From Pseudidiomarina indica (GTDB taxonomy: Bacteria; Pseudomonadota; Gammaproteobacteria; Enterobacterales; Alteromonadaceae): 64,000 bases of DNA. The notes below the pieces were generated by a model that worked only from the letters and a program-made list of their open reading frames with translations, was not told the DNA's origin and ran no database searches. The stretch is from assembly GCA_029279945.1 (NCBI GenBank), contig JAJUHK010000003.1, forward strand, positions 124,001 through 188,000. Direction: 5' to 3'. This document shows positions 21,635 to 31,353 of the stretch, piece by piece (the first letter of the stretch is position 1; every line of letters begins with the position of its first letter). The position numbers were made by a program, and so were the translations under genes.

Positions 21635-24600
21635 CTCTCCAACCAGTATCGCCAAGCTGCTATCACTGCTTGGCGATGCGGCTCCAAATGATCATGATTG
21701 ACCATACCGGCATTATCTAATGCCAATTGATGGACAACCACTCGCTCAGCTAAGTAAGCTGCAATCAGAGCATCTACTTGGGTTGCTGGGATTAACTGAC
21801 TATGTGCGCATTGTTCGAGAATACGAACATTATCAGTATATTGTGCCAATGAGGGATAGTCGGCAGCAAAGCGTAACACTAAGTATTGCACCACAAACTC
21901 TAAGTCAGTTATACCACCTGTGCCCTGCTTTATATCAAATTCATCATCTTGTCTTTTGGCGCTTAAATGCGCTCTCATTTTATGCCGCATTTCAATAACT
22001 TGCTTTTTCAGATGGGTGGGTTCACGCAGCTGACATAGTTGTTGAATGCGCAGTTGGGTTAATTGGTTAACCAAGTCAGCTGTACCGAAAATAGGCCGGG
22101 CGCGAACCAATGCCTGCAATTCCCAGGTCCAAGCATCTTCAGCTAAGTAACTGGCAAAAGTTTCCAACCGCGTCACTAACAACCCTGCATTTCCCGATGG
22201 TCGCAAGCGCATATCAACGTCATAGAGGCTACCAACCAATGTTCGAGTGGTAAATAGATGTAATATGCGCTGCGCTAATCGTAAATAAAATTGCTGGACT
22301 TCAATAGGTTTAGGACCGTTGGTTTCGCCTTGGTAGTCAGAATCGGTGATAAACACTAAGTCGAGATCTGAACTATAACTTAACTCCAAGCCACCGAGCT
22401 TTCCGTATGCCAATACCGCAAATCCCATATTGTTTGCATCGCGTCCGGGAGGGGTACCATGGCGGTCAGTAAGATGCTGCCACGCCAAGTGAATGACTTT
22501 TGCCACAATAGCTTCGGCAAGATAACTTAAGTGATCGCTGACTTTCATCAACGGCAAGCCACCACTTATATCTGCAGCCGCAATCTTAAGCTGTAACACT
22601 TGCCGTGCTTGCCGCAGAGCGTCCATCTGTAATTCCAGTTCTTGTTCTGGTAAGCGGATTAAAAATTCATCCAACAACGCTGGGTATTCGGTGAGTTGCG
22701 GTAGCTGATACAAATGCTGGGGATCAATAAGTTCATCCAATAGCAATGGATACATTGCTAGCTGTTCAGTTAACCATGAACTAGCCTGACATAACTTAAT
22801 GAGTTGTTGGCGTGCTCCACGGTTCTCTACCAATAATTCCACGTACGCCGTCCGTGTCATAATCTTTTGCAACACTTGAAATACGCGATCAACCACCAGC
22901 CCTGGTTGCTCAAGTGCAACCAACTGTTCCAACAACAGCGGTACCAAACGCGCCATCGCCTGCCGTCCACGTGGACCAGAACCACGACGCCGAACATCGC
23001 TGCGTAATTGGCGCGTAGTACGCCAAACTTGAGCTGCTGCTGGTGCTGGAACACCGGCTTCTAACAATACTGCCAATGCGGTGTCATCCTCGACCATATC
23101 TTGCCATAACAATTGCAAAGCACCTGCCTCTTCATCTTGCTCATCAGGGTGCCCAATTACCTGAATAAACTGTTGATGGACTTTTGCCATGGTTTCCTGC
23201 ACTAAGTTAACGACGGCTGCCCATGGTTGCTGTAAGGCGAGACTAATGCGTTCTTGCATAGATGGATCTGAAGGTAATATTTGGGTCTGCTCATCGTTTA
23301 ACTGCTGCAGCACATGTTCAATTTTGCGTAATATGGAGTAACTTCGTAGTAGTTCTTGTACGTCATTCGCAGACAACACCCCAAGTTCCGCTAGCACTTG
23401 GTATGCTTGATACAGTGAACGCGTTTGCAATTGCCGCTGTTGTCCACCACGAATCAGTTGGAACGCTTGAGCAATAAACTCAATCTCCCGAATTCCACCC
23501 GGCCCTAGTTTAATATTCCATTGATAACCTTGCCGACGTGTTTCTTGGGTAATCAAACTTTTCATTTTGCGTAACGCGTCAATGGCAGAAAAATCAATAT
23601 AACGCCGATAAACAAAGGGGCGTAATAACTGTGTAAGTTGCTGCTGATAGTGATTCGAAGCGCCAATAATACGCGCTTTAACCATGGCGTAACGTTCCCA
23701 ATCACGCCCCTGCTCCTGGTAGTAATACTCAAGTGCAGATAGGCTAGCGACCAAAGGTCCAGATTGACCAAATGGGCGGAGGCGCACATCCACCCGAAAC
23801 ACACGACCATCAACGGTGATCTGATCAAGCAACCCGACGAATGCTTGCGCTAAACGGGTAAAAAACACACTGTTTTCTAGCGGCCGGCTCGCATGGTCCG
23901 TGTCACCTTGTGCGGGATAGCAGAAAATCAAATCGATATCGGACGAGAAATTCAACTCACCTCCACCGAGCTTCCCCATGCCGATAACTAGTAAGGGCAT
24001 TGCTTCACCGCCAATGCGAGGCGTGCCGAACCGTTCGGCAAAACGCGGATAAAGCCATGCCAATGTTTCTTGAATTATCGCATCAGCAGTTGCTGTTAAA
24101 TGCTGCAGCATATCCGTTAAGGTGAGCTGCTGTAATAAGTCAGCTGCCGCTAACGTGGCATACCAGCGCTGCCGCAAGTGACGCAGCGTTCGTTGCGCTT
24201 GATTCTCATCTGTACAAGCGGCTAACTGAGCACGCAGGTCAGCAACGTATGTCGTTAGCTGCGGCAGGAGAACTCTACCGTGCTCCCACGTCACTGCCTT
24301 AGGCTGGGTGGTCAGCACCCCCGCAACAAACTCACTCACCTGCTGCACATACTTGCGCTGTAACTCTTCAGTCGGTGGTTGTTGCAATAACGACGCCAGC
24401 TCTAGTAACAGCAATTGATAACCCGTTTCGCGCCGTAACTGTTGCACTTGGTCCCAGTTAGCGCCCGCAAGTAATTCATCAACTCGCTTCGCATAGTGAG
24501 TTACAGCACTCACTAAAGGTTGCAACTGCTCGCTCAATGGAGCTAGCAGCCGCAGCGCTTGCACACACCAGTGTAACCCTGCCGCAATACCTTGCACCGC

Positions 24601-25386
24601 GGCTGCAGTGGGTTGCTCGTGGAAACAAGTATCATGGTGTTGCCAGTGAGCCAGCCCAACAGCAATGCCTTGGAACAATCCACTATTTTCATGAGCTTCC
24701 AAAAAGTGTTCTGAATATAAAGGCTTAGGTTTTGCCTTAAGTTGCGATAAACCTGCTAGCAGATAACCACGGGCGGCTTTACTGAGACTTCCTAGTTGAG
24801 TGCCAGTGATGTTCAGCAATTGCCGGGCAAGTGTTAGCGCATCAGTTAAGTCTCCCCCTTGCAGCTCCAATTCAATCTCGCAGATAGCTTGCTCCTTGAT
24901 TCCAGCGAAGACTTGGCCTTCATCAAATACCAATTCAATGCGGCCTTGACCACTTGCGATATGCCAGCGATGACGAGTGAAGTTCGTTTGAAACAACTGC
25001 TGTAACTGCGAATTGATGCTAGTTAACGGGAAGTCGGCTGGCCAAATACCTGCATCAAAGTGCGTAAGGTCTGGATGATCGTCGTCAACAGGGCAATTGA
25101 ATTCTGGCCGAGCGTGGATTCCAGCCGTTACCGCTCCTGCTAATTTGACGGTTTGCTCACGTTGTAGTCCGCATTGGCGGATACGTAGCCCAATATCATA
25201 ATGACGCAATTGCAAATCTGGCGTGTCAAAATAACTGTTTGCCAGCTCAACCACAGTTGGCGACGTTCCTGCCAACTGCTCACACAACGCAAAAACCTTA
25301 TCTCGTTGAGCTGGGTCAACCAGTAATTTTAGCTCTATTTCTTGGCTCACAAATAGTACTCTAAACGTTGATTTTACTTGTTTCAT
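21631..25386 (-). CDS. glnE: Fusion: YgiF-type CYTH triphosphatase + glutamine synthetase adenylyltransferase/removase
   Basis: A single 1251-codon frame. Residues about 13-215 match E. coli YgiF (inorganic triphosphatase, CYTH fold), keeping the metal motif EIELK (E16, E18, K20). Residues about 222-335 resemble the first half of the YgiF CHAD domain. From about 345 to the end it is GlnE, which attaches and removes AMP on glutamine synthetase, with both nucleotidyltransferase centres: GMGKLGGGELNFSSDIDL (469-486) and YGKLGGLELSYSSDLDL (994-1010). E. coli has YgiF (433) and GlnE (946) as adjacent separate genes; here about 130 residues around the seam are missing. A GTG at 25350 fits the YgiF start better than the ATG used here. 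Confidence 0.93.
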   Translation of the reverse strand: MKQVKSTFRVLFVSQEIELKLLVDPAQRDKVFALCEQLAGTSPTVVELANSYFDTPDLQLRHYDIGLRIRQCGLQREQTVKLAGAVTAGIHARPEFNCPVDDDHPDLTHFDAGIWPADFPLTSINSQLQQLFQTNFTRHRWHIASGQGRIELVFDEGQVFAGIKEQAICEIELELQGGDLTDALTLARQLLNITGTQLGSLSKAARGYLLAGLSQLKAKPKPLYSEHFLEAHENSGLFQGIAVGLAHWQHHDTCFHEQPTAAAVQGIAAGLHWCVQALRLLAPLSEQLQPLVSAVTHYAKRVDELLAGANWDQVQQLRRETGYQLLLLELASLLQQPPTEELQRKYVQQVSEFVAGVLTTQPKAVTWEHGRVLLPQLTTYVADLRAQLAACTDENQAQRTLRHLRQRWYATLAAADLLQQLTLTDMLQHLTATADAIIQETLAWLYPRFAERFGTPRIGGEAMPLLVIGMGKLGGGELNFSSDIDLIFCYPAQGDTDHASRPLENSVFFTRLAQAFVGLLDQITVDGRVFRVDVRLRPFGQSGPLVASLSALEYYYQEQGRDWERYAMVKARIIGASNHYQQQLTQLLRPFVYRRYIDFSAIDALRKMKSLITQETRRQGYQWNIKLGPGGIREIEFIAQAFQLIRGGQQRQLQTRSLYQAYQVLAELGVLSANDVQELLRSYSILRKIEHVLQQLNDEQTQILPSDPSMQERISLALQQPWAAVVNLVQETMAKVHQQFIQVIGHPDEQDEEAGALQLLWQDMVEDDTALAVLLEAGVPAPAAAQVWRTTRQLRSDVRRRGSGPRGRQAMARLVPLLLEQLVALEQPGLVVDRVFQVLQKIMTRTAYVELLVENRGARQQLIKLCQASSWLTEQLAMYPLLLDELIDPQHLYQLPQLTEYPALLDEFLIRLPEQELELQMDALRQARQVLQLKIAAADISGGLPLMKVSDHLSYLAEAIVAKVIHLAWQHLTDRHGTPPGRDANNMGFAVLAYGKLGGLELSYSSDLDLVFITDSDYQGETNGPKPIEVQQFYLRLAQRILHLFTTRTLVGSLYDVDMRLRPSGNAGLLVTRLETFASYLAEDAWTWELQALVRARPIFGTADLVNQLTQLRIQQLCQLREPTHLKKQVIEMRHKMRAHLSAKRQDDEFDIKQGTGGITDLEFVVQYLVLRFAADYPSLAQYTDNVRILEQCAHSQLIPATQVDALIAAYLAERVVVHQLALDNAGMVNHDHLEPHRQAVIAAWRYWLES

Positions 25387-25495
25387 ACGGTACTCGCAGG
25401 AACCGTGCTGGTCAACTGAAATGGCTTGACAGACTCGCTTAAAAAATGCACCGTGGCGGCAGCAAAATTTCTAGTAAAAAACTGCGCTAGAAAGC

Positions 25496-25523
25496 TTTAC
25501 GTGCGTTTAAAATGGCATATACT
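25496..25523 (+). promoter_or_regulatory. Candidate sigma-70 promoter for putA
   Basis: TTTACG (25496-25501), a 16-base spacer and TATACT (25518-25523), about 55 bases before the putA start. The call rests on hexamers and spacing only; no operator was recognised. Confidence 0.45.
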
Positions 25524-25578
25524 TGCGCGCGAAAATATTGTCACCCCCAGCCTTGGGCTGAGTCCAACAGGAGATGCT

Positions 25579-28500
25579 ATGTTTAAAGCGAGTGAAGTAC
25601 TTGCGGCTCAGTATACCGGCGCCGACCTTGGTCGACTCCAACAAGCAATTACTGCCAACTATTCAGTTGATGAAGATGCTTATCTACGCGAGCTATTACC
25701 ATTAGTGCCACAAGAGAAAGCAACGCTCGATTCAGTCACTGAAGCTGCGACCCAATTAGTGCAGCAAGTTCGTGATCGAGCCGACAATAGCGGCATTGAT
25801 GCTTTTTTACAGGAATATAGTTTGGATACCAAGGAAGGGATCATCTTAATGTGCTTGGCAGAGGCACTACTTCGAATTCCAGATAAAGAAACTGCAGATG
25901 CACTCATCCAAGACCGCCTGTCTGGGGGAGATTGGCAAAAGCACATGGGGCAAAGCACGTCTTGGCTAGTCAATAGTGGTACTTGGAGCTTGGCGTTAAC
26001 CAACTCGATTATTAATCCTCATGGGAAGCCGATGGAGACCCCACGCGGTACCTTCAAACGGTTAATTCGCCGTCTTAGTTTGCCGGTGGTTCGTAAAGCG
26101 ACATATGCTGCTATGCGCATTATGGGGGCCCAATTTGTGTTGGGTCGAACCATTGAAGAAGCACTTAAGAACAGTGTTGCTAATCGTGACAAAGGCTATA
26201 CCCATTCGTATGACATGCTAGGCGAAGCCGCACTGACTATGGCTGATGCACGCCGCTATCATGCTGACTATATGAACTCAATTGCCAAAATCGGTGCGAC
26301 TGAGTTCAATAATCCAAAGGTGTCACGCCCCACTATTTCAATCAAGCTGTCAGCGCTTCACCCACGCTATGAAGTTGCGAATCGTGAACGTGTGTTAACA
26401 GAACTTGTTGATAGTGTTCTTGAGCTGGTTAAATTAGCGAAAGAAGCAAACGTTGGTGTCAGCATTGATGCTGAAGAAATGGATCGCCTCGAGCTATCAT
26501 TAGAACTATTCGAGAAAGTCTATCGCAGCGAAGTCTGCAGAAGCTGGCCTTACTTAGGGTTGGTCGTACAAGCCTACTCAAAGCGTGCGTTACCTGTGTT
26601 GTGCTGGGCCACTGCACTTGCCCGTGATTGCGGTGACGAGATTCCTGTACGCTTGGTAAAAGGTGCTTACTGGGATAGCGAAATCAAGTGGAGCCAAGTT
26701 AATGGCTTAGAGGGTTACCCAGTTTATACACGTAAGGCAAATACCGACGTTTCCTATTTAGCTTGCGCGCATTACTTGATGAGCCCAGCAACCAAAGGAG
26801 CGATTTATCCACAGTTTGCCACCCATAACGCACAAACCGTGGTCGCTATTCGTGATATCAATCAAAAATACCAACGCAACATCGAATTCCAACGTTTGCA
26901 TGGTATGGGTGATGACCTTTACGACGCGCTATTAGAGCAAGATCCTAATGTAACGGTTCGTATCTATGCACCTGTAGGTGCACACAAAGATCTACTGCCG
27001 TACTTAGTCCGTCGTTTACTTGAGAATGGCGCAAACTCATCATTTGTCCATAAGTTGGTCGACCCAGAAACACCGATTGTGGAGTTAACCGAACACCCCG
27101 TCAAAACGGTACTCAAACACGACAACTTTGCGAACCACAAAATTCCATTACCGACTGAAATTTTCACTGATCGGAAAAACTCGTTAGGACTGAATATGAA
27201 CATTCACTCACAAGCTGATGATTTTATTACTGCCGTGCAGGACTACCGCAATAAACAATGGCAAGGCGGCCCAATTATTAATGGCGAAGTGATCGATGCC
27301 CACCATCAAGTGGCTATTCACAGTCCGCAAAATAACAAACACCAGGTCGGCTCCATCGCATGGGGCGACAAGGCGCTAGCAGAACAAGCGCTAACAATAG
27401 CCAATGCAGCATTTCCACGATGGCGTGATACTCCTGTAGAGGAGCGTGCGGTTGCACTAGAGAAACTAGCTGACCTGTTGCAAGAAAACCGTGAAGAACT
27501 TATCGCTTTATGCTCACTTGAAGCCGGTAAGAGCCTTCAAGACGGTATTGACGAGCTACGCGAAGCTATTGACTTCTGTCGCTATTACGCACAACAGGCA
27601 CGTCAATTAATGGGGGCGGCAGTACCGTTACCTGGCCCAACCGGCGAAACCAATGACTTATTTACCGAAGGTCGCGGTACCTTTATTTGTATCAGTCCAT
27701 GGAACTTTCCATTGGCGATTTTCCTCGGCCAGGTGACTGCTGCTTTAGTTACTGGTAACTGCGTCATTGCAAAACCTGCCGAACAAACTGGTCTAATCGC
27801 GTTCCGCGCAGTGCAATTGGCTCATGAAGCTGGCATTCCAGCTGACGTATTGCACTTTATTCCTGGTAGTGGTGCAGAAGTGGGTAACTTCTTAGTATCA
27901 CAAGAAAATATTGGCGGCGTATGCTTCACCGGTTCAACCTATACCGCCAAAGCAATTAACCGTGCGTTAGCTGCTCGCGCTGGTGCTATTGTGCCTTTGG
28001 TTGCTGAAACCGGCGGTCAAAATGCCATGTTGGTTGACTCTACTGCTCTACCCGAACAAGCGGTGACGGATATTGTTGCCAGTGCCTTTAAGAGTGCAGG
28101 TCAACGCTGTTCTGCATTGCGCGTGTTGTTTGTCCAAGAAGATATTGCTGATCGCATTATTGACTTACTCAAAGGCGCCATGGCTGAATTGAAAGTTGGT
28201 GACCCAATTTTACATGAAACGGATGTTGGCCCAGTGATTGATGGGGCGGCAAAGAGCAACCTAGAGCAACACATCAATGACATCTTGCAGGTAGGCACAT
28301 TGATTGCTCAAGCACCAATGCCTGAATACACAGTGCATGGAACTTTCGTTGCTCCAACAGCTATTGAAATTAACAGCATCAACCAGTTGGTTAAAGAAAA
28401 CTTCGGTCCTATTTTGCACATCATTCGTTACAAAACGAGTGAGCTTGACCAGGTTATCGACAGCATCAATAGCACCGGCTTCGGTTTAACATTTGGTATT

Positions 28501-28746
28501 CACAGCCGTAACGAAAGCTTCGCAGAAGATATCGCGCGGCGGGTTGAGGTAGGTAACGTGTACATTAACCGCAATCAAGTTGGTGCGGTTGTCGGGGTGC
28601 AGCCATTTGGCGGCCGAGGTCTATCTGGTACAGGCCCCAAAGCGGGTGGCCCACTGTACTTAACACGTTTTGTTACTGAGAAAACGCGTACTAATAACGT
28701 TACTGCTGTCGGTGGTAACGCCACCCTATTGTCACTAGGCGACTAG
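25579..28746 (+). CDS. putA: Bifunctional proline dehydrogenase / glutamate-semialdehyde dehydrogenase PutA
   Basis: Oxidises proline to glutamate in two steps on one peripheral-membrane flavoprotein. The ATG at 25579 follows AGGAG by five bases and gives 1055 residues. The FAD-dependent proline dehydrogenase barrel spans roughly residues 120-470 (SIDAEEMDRLELSL, RRLLENGANSSFVH near its end). The NAD-dependent P5C dehydrogenase follows from about 550, with nucleotide site SPWNFPLAIF, ETGGQNAML and catalytic Cys844 in SAGQRCSA. There is no ribbon-helix-helix DNA-binding domain, so unlike the E. coli protein (1320 residues) it should not repress its own gene. The in-frame extension upstream of the ATG does not resemble PutA. 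Confidence 0.96.
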   Translation: MFKASEVLAAQYTGADLGRLQQAITANYSVDEDAYLRELLPLVPQEKATLDSVTEAATQLVQQVRDRADNSGIDAFLQEYSLDTKEGIILMCLAEALLRIPDKETADALIQDRLSGGDWQKHMGQSTSWLVNSGTWSLALTNSIINPHGKPMETPRGTFKRLIRRLSLPVVRKATYAAMRIMGAQFVLGRTIEEALKNSVANRDKGYTHSYDMLGEAALTMADARRYHADYMNSIAKIGATEFNNPKVSRPTISIKLSALHPRYEVANRERVLTELVDSVLELVKLAKEANVGVSIDAEEMDRLELSLELFEKVYRSEVCRSWPYLGLVVQAYSKRALPVLCWATALARDCGDEIPVRLVKGAYWDSEIKWSQVNGLEGYPVYTRKANTDVSYLACAHYLMSPATKGAIYPQFATHNAQTVVAIRDINQKYQRNIEFQRLHGMGDDLYDALLEQDPNVTVRIYAPVGAHKDLLPYLVRRLLENGANSSFVHKLVDPETPIVELTEHPVKTVLKHDNFANHKIPLPTEIFTDRKNSLGLNMNIHSQADDFITAVQDYRNKQWQGGPIINGEVIDAHHQVAIHSPQNNKHQVGSIAWGDKALAEQALTIANAAFPRWRDTPVEERAVALEKLADLLQENREELIALCSLEAGKSLQDGIDELREAIDFCRYYAQQARQLMGAAVPLPGPTGETNDLFTEGRGTFICISPWNFPLAIFLGQVTAALVTGNCVIAKPAEQTGLIAFRAVQLAHEAGIPADVLHFIPGSGAEVGNFLVSQENIGGVCFTGSTYTAKAINRALAARAGAIVPLVAETGGQNAMLVDSTALPEQAVTDIVASAFKSAGQRCSALRVLFVQEDIADRIIDLLKGAMAELKVGDPILHETDVGPVIDGAAKSNLEQHINDILQVGTLIAQAPMPEYTVHGTFVAPTAIEINSINQLVKENFGPILHIIRYKTSELDQVIDSINSTGFGLTFGIHSRNESFAEDIARRVEVGNVYINRNQVGAVVGVQPFGGRGLSGTGPKAGGPLYLTRFVTEKTRTNNVTAVGGNATLLSLGD

Positions 28747-28783
28747 TGACAATACTGGGTCAGTAAGCGTATTACAATACATA

Positions 28784-28810
28784 AAGTGGGCGATTAAAAC
28801 TCGCCCACTT
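28784..28810. terminator. Bidirectional hairpin between putA and the acyl-CoA dehydrogenase
   Basis: A perfect ten-base stem, AAGTGGGCGA (28784-28793) with TCGCCCACTT (28801-28810), and a seven-base loop that contains the stop codon of the leftward acyl-CoA dehydrogenase gene. There is no long T-run on either strand. Confidence 0.5.
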
Positions 28811-30569
28811 CATGTAAATAAAGGCTAGAGCTACCGTCTTTAATCACCGCTGCCAAGCCGTGAATCCGAGGTAAAATACGAGCCATATAGAATTTTGCAG
28901 TTTTTGCTTTACTTGCTAAGTAAGGCCGTTCATCAACTAAAGGTGCTGCCGCTTTTGCCATTCGCAACCACATATAAGCAAAGGCCACATAGCCCACCAA
29001 ATGTAGATATTCCACCGCCACGCTATTGATGATGTTTTCATCATCAGCAACCCGTTCTAAGATCGCTTTGGTCACCTCAGCCACCAACTGTGTTGCATCA
29101 GCAAGTTGTTGATATTCTTTTTCAAAACCTTCTAGCGGTGTCGCCAATAAGGCGTGAATATCTTCTAACAACGGTTTCAACAGGTCGCCACGCGAGCCAG
29201 CTACTTTTCGTCCCAACAAGTCTAATGCTTGAATGCCATTGGTGCCTTCATAGATTTGCGCTATCCGCGCATCGCGCACCAACTGCTCTTGGCCCCATTC
29301 GCGGATAAAACCATGACCACCAAACACCTGTTGACCAAGGACTACAGCTTCGAAACCAGTGTCTGTTAAGAATGCTTTAGCAACGGGGGTGAGTAGCTGA
29401 ACCAGCGCTTCACCACGTTCTCGGACAGCTGGATCTTGGGCGTACTTCGAACGGTCTAATTGTTGGCCAACATAGGTAGAGAACGCCCGACCCCCTTCGA
29501 CAAATGCTTTCATTGTCAACAGCATACGACGTACATCGCCGTGAACAATAATTGGGTCAGCGGCTTTGCTCATATCACGCGTTGCTTTAGCACCCCGCCC
29601 CTGAATACGTTCTTGCGCATATTCCAACGCATTTTGATAGGAACGTGCTGCAGCACCTAGACCTTGAATGCCAACACCAAGGCGCTCATAGTTCATCATA
29701 GTGAACATTGCTGGCAGACCTTGGTGCGGCTCACCGACCAGCCAACCTTTGGCACCATCAAAGTTCATCACACAGGTTGCTGATGCGTGAATACCCATCT
29801 TGTGTTCAATCGAACCACAAACGACACCATTACGCTCACCTATGGAACCATCATCGTTCACTAAGAATTTAGGTACCAAAAATAAGCTGATGCCTTTGCT
29901 ACCGGCAGGCGCATCAGGCAATTTCGCGAGTACTAAATGAATAATATTCTCGGCAAGATCGTGTTCACCACCGGTAATAAATATTTTCGTACCGGTAATC
30001 GCATAGCTGCCATCAGCATTCGGCGTTGCTTTGGTGCGGATAATACCAAGATCTGTACCTGCATGAGGCTCAGTCAAACACATCGAGCCTGTCCATTGAC
30101 CGGCAACAAGTTTTTCTAAGTAGGTTGCTTTCAATGTGCTATCTGCATGTTGATCAATGGTCATGATCGCGCCAGCAGTTAAGCCTGGGTACAATGAGAA
30201 TGAAATATCCGCAGCGCAAAGCATTTCCTCATATTGCGCCGAGACACTCTTAGGTAAGCCCATACCACCAAATTCTGGATTTGCAGTTACCCCAACCCAG
30301 CCACCAGCAGCTAACTGTTGAAAGTTTTCTTTATAGCCTGTCGGTGTCGTTACCGTACCATTATCGAATGATACACCTTCTTCGTCAGCTGCACGCGCTA
30401 ATGGTGCAATCAGTGATTCTGCTAGTTTCGCCCCTTCGTCAATAATGGCGAACGCGGTTTCCATATCCAGTTCTGCCAGCATATCACTTTCTGCCCAATC
30501 CTTATCGACCTGAAATACATCCTGCAGAACAAACTGCATGTCTTCTCGAGGAACACGATACTCTGCCAT
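28794..30569 (-). CDS. Acyl-CoA dehydrogenase (long form with C-terminal extension)
   Basis: FAD enzyme that introduces the alpha-beta double bond in an acyl-CoA. The 591-residue protein has the usual three acyl-CoA dehydrogenase domains, with the FAD/substrate loop MCLTEPHAGTDLG (163-175), FGGHGFIREWGQEQLVRDARI and the probable catalytic base E441 in YEGTNGIQALDL. It also has the extra C-terminal domain of the roughly 600-residue subfamily that includes DmdC (methylmercaptopropionyl-CoA dehydrogenase) and FadE-like proteins. I cannot tell the substrate from sequence. It stands alone, convergent with putA, with no other beta-oxidation gene nearby. Confidence 0.92.
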   Translation of the reverse strand: MAEYRVPREDMQFVLQDVFQVDKDWAESDMLAELDMETAFAIIDEGAKLAESLIAPLARAADEEGVSFDNGTVTTPTGYKENFQQLAAGGWVGVTANPEFGGMGLPKSVSAQYEEMLCAADISFSLYPGLTAGAIMTIDQHADSTLKATYLEKLVAGQWTGSMCLTEPHAGTDLGIIRTKATPNADGSYAITGTKIFITGGEHDLAENIIHLVLAKLPDAPAGSKGISLFLVPKFLVNDDGSIGERNGVVCGSIEHKMGIHASATCVMNFDGAKGWLVGEPHQGLPAMFTMMNYERLGVGIQGLGAAARSYQNALEYAQERIQGRGAKATRDMSKAADPIIVHGDVRRMLLTMKAFVEGGRAFSTYVGQQLDRSKYAQDPAVRERGEALVQLLTPVAKAFLTDTGFEAVVLGQQVFGGHGFIREWGQEQLVRDARIAQIYEGTNGIQALDLLGRKVAGSRGDLLKPLLEDIHALLATPLEGFEKEYQQLADATQLVAEVTKAILERVADDENIINSVAVEYLHLVGYVAFAYMWLRMAKAAAPLVDERPYLASKAKTAKFYMARILPRIHGLAAVIKDGSSSLYLHEVGEF

Positions 30570-30648
30570 AGCAACACCTCTTATGCTGGTTTGACTTCAC
30601 CATGAAATCAAACAAAAGATTTAAACAGGTGTTTTAATAACAGATAAA

Positions 30649-31353
30649 CTATGGTCTTGTCCAGTCATCTAAGGCGGGCTGTTGGAATGCTTGTGAGTCT
30701 TTTGACAGCACCACGTGGCTGGGTGCAATCGAAAGCACCGTAAGCCCCTGTAAGGTTTCACCTTCATAAAGTCGGATCCCATTCAACACCACCCAACGCG
30801 CATCGGTGCGTGAAGAGTACTGGTGTCCATCATAAGTGAAACTCGGAATGGTACGCTGAAAACTTACACTAAGTTCAGCTAATTGAGGGATAACACTGCG
30901 ACCATTACCTTGCTCTGCTAATGCAGCATCAAAGGCTTGGAGTGTTTCTGGTGAAACTTGATTTAGATCAATTGCTTGGTTATTACTCACTATAGATTCA
31001 CTTGCCTGGGCTCGGGCTTGACTGAGTACTTCTACCCCTTCGTCTACCGATGATGGTACAGCTGGCTCTGGCCAAATCGGTTGCTTTATGGGCTTAATCT
31101 CACCCAGCAAATACGCAGCTGTCTCTGACCTAACCGGTTCACTCATTGTGATGGTTGAGTCAAGATCTCGAGTGAACAACCATTGCCCGCCCCACCATCC
31201 AATTGCAGCTGCGCCTGCAACGACAAACACACCGAGTACCCAATGCCACATGGGCTGACGATTCAGTGTTGGCGCCGAGCTTAAATCAACCTGCGGCTGT
31301 TGTTGCACTAGCGGCGATGACTGCTTCTTTAACGCTTGCAATACCGATGACAT
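30649..31353 (-). CDS. gspB: General secretion pathway protein B (GspB/ExeB-like)
   Basis: A 234-residue protein with a short cytoplasmic N-terminus (MSSVLQALKKQ), one membrane helix (about 36-56, WVLGVFVVAGAAAIGWWG) and a periplasmic C-terminal domain of the type II secretion GspB type (ELSVSFQRTIPSFTYDGHQYS, then WVVLNGIRLYEGE). In Aeromonas, ExeA and ExeB form a complex that helps insert the secretin through peptidoglycan. The start shares one base with the gspA stop (TAATG), so the pair is coupled. No other gsp gene is present in the window. Confidence 0.88.
   Translation of the reverse strand: MSSVLQALKKQSSPLVQQQPQVDLSSAPTLNRQPMWHWVLGVFVVAGAAAIGWWGGQWLFTRDLDSTITMSEPVRSETAAYLLGEIKPIKQPIWPEPAVPSSVDEGVEVLSQARAQASESIVSNNQAIDLNQVSPETLQAFDAALAEQGNGRSVIPQLAELSVSFQRTIPSFTYDGHQYSSRTDARWVVLNGIRLYEGETLQGLTVLSIAPSHVVLSKDSQAFQQPALDDWTRP

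Noticed and set aside
25387-25578. N-terminal extension of PutA upstream of the ATG at 25579
   Set aside because: The translated stretch is Lys/Arg-rich with no family resemblance, spans the likely promoter, and the ATG at 25579 has a clean AGGAG site.
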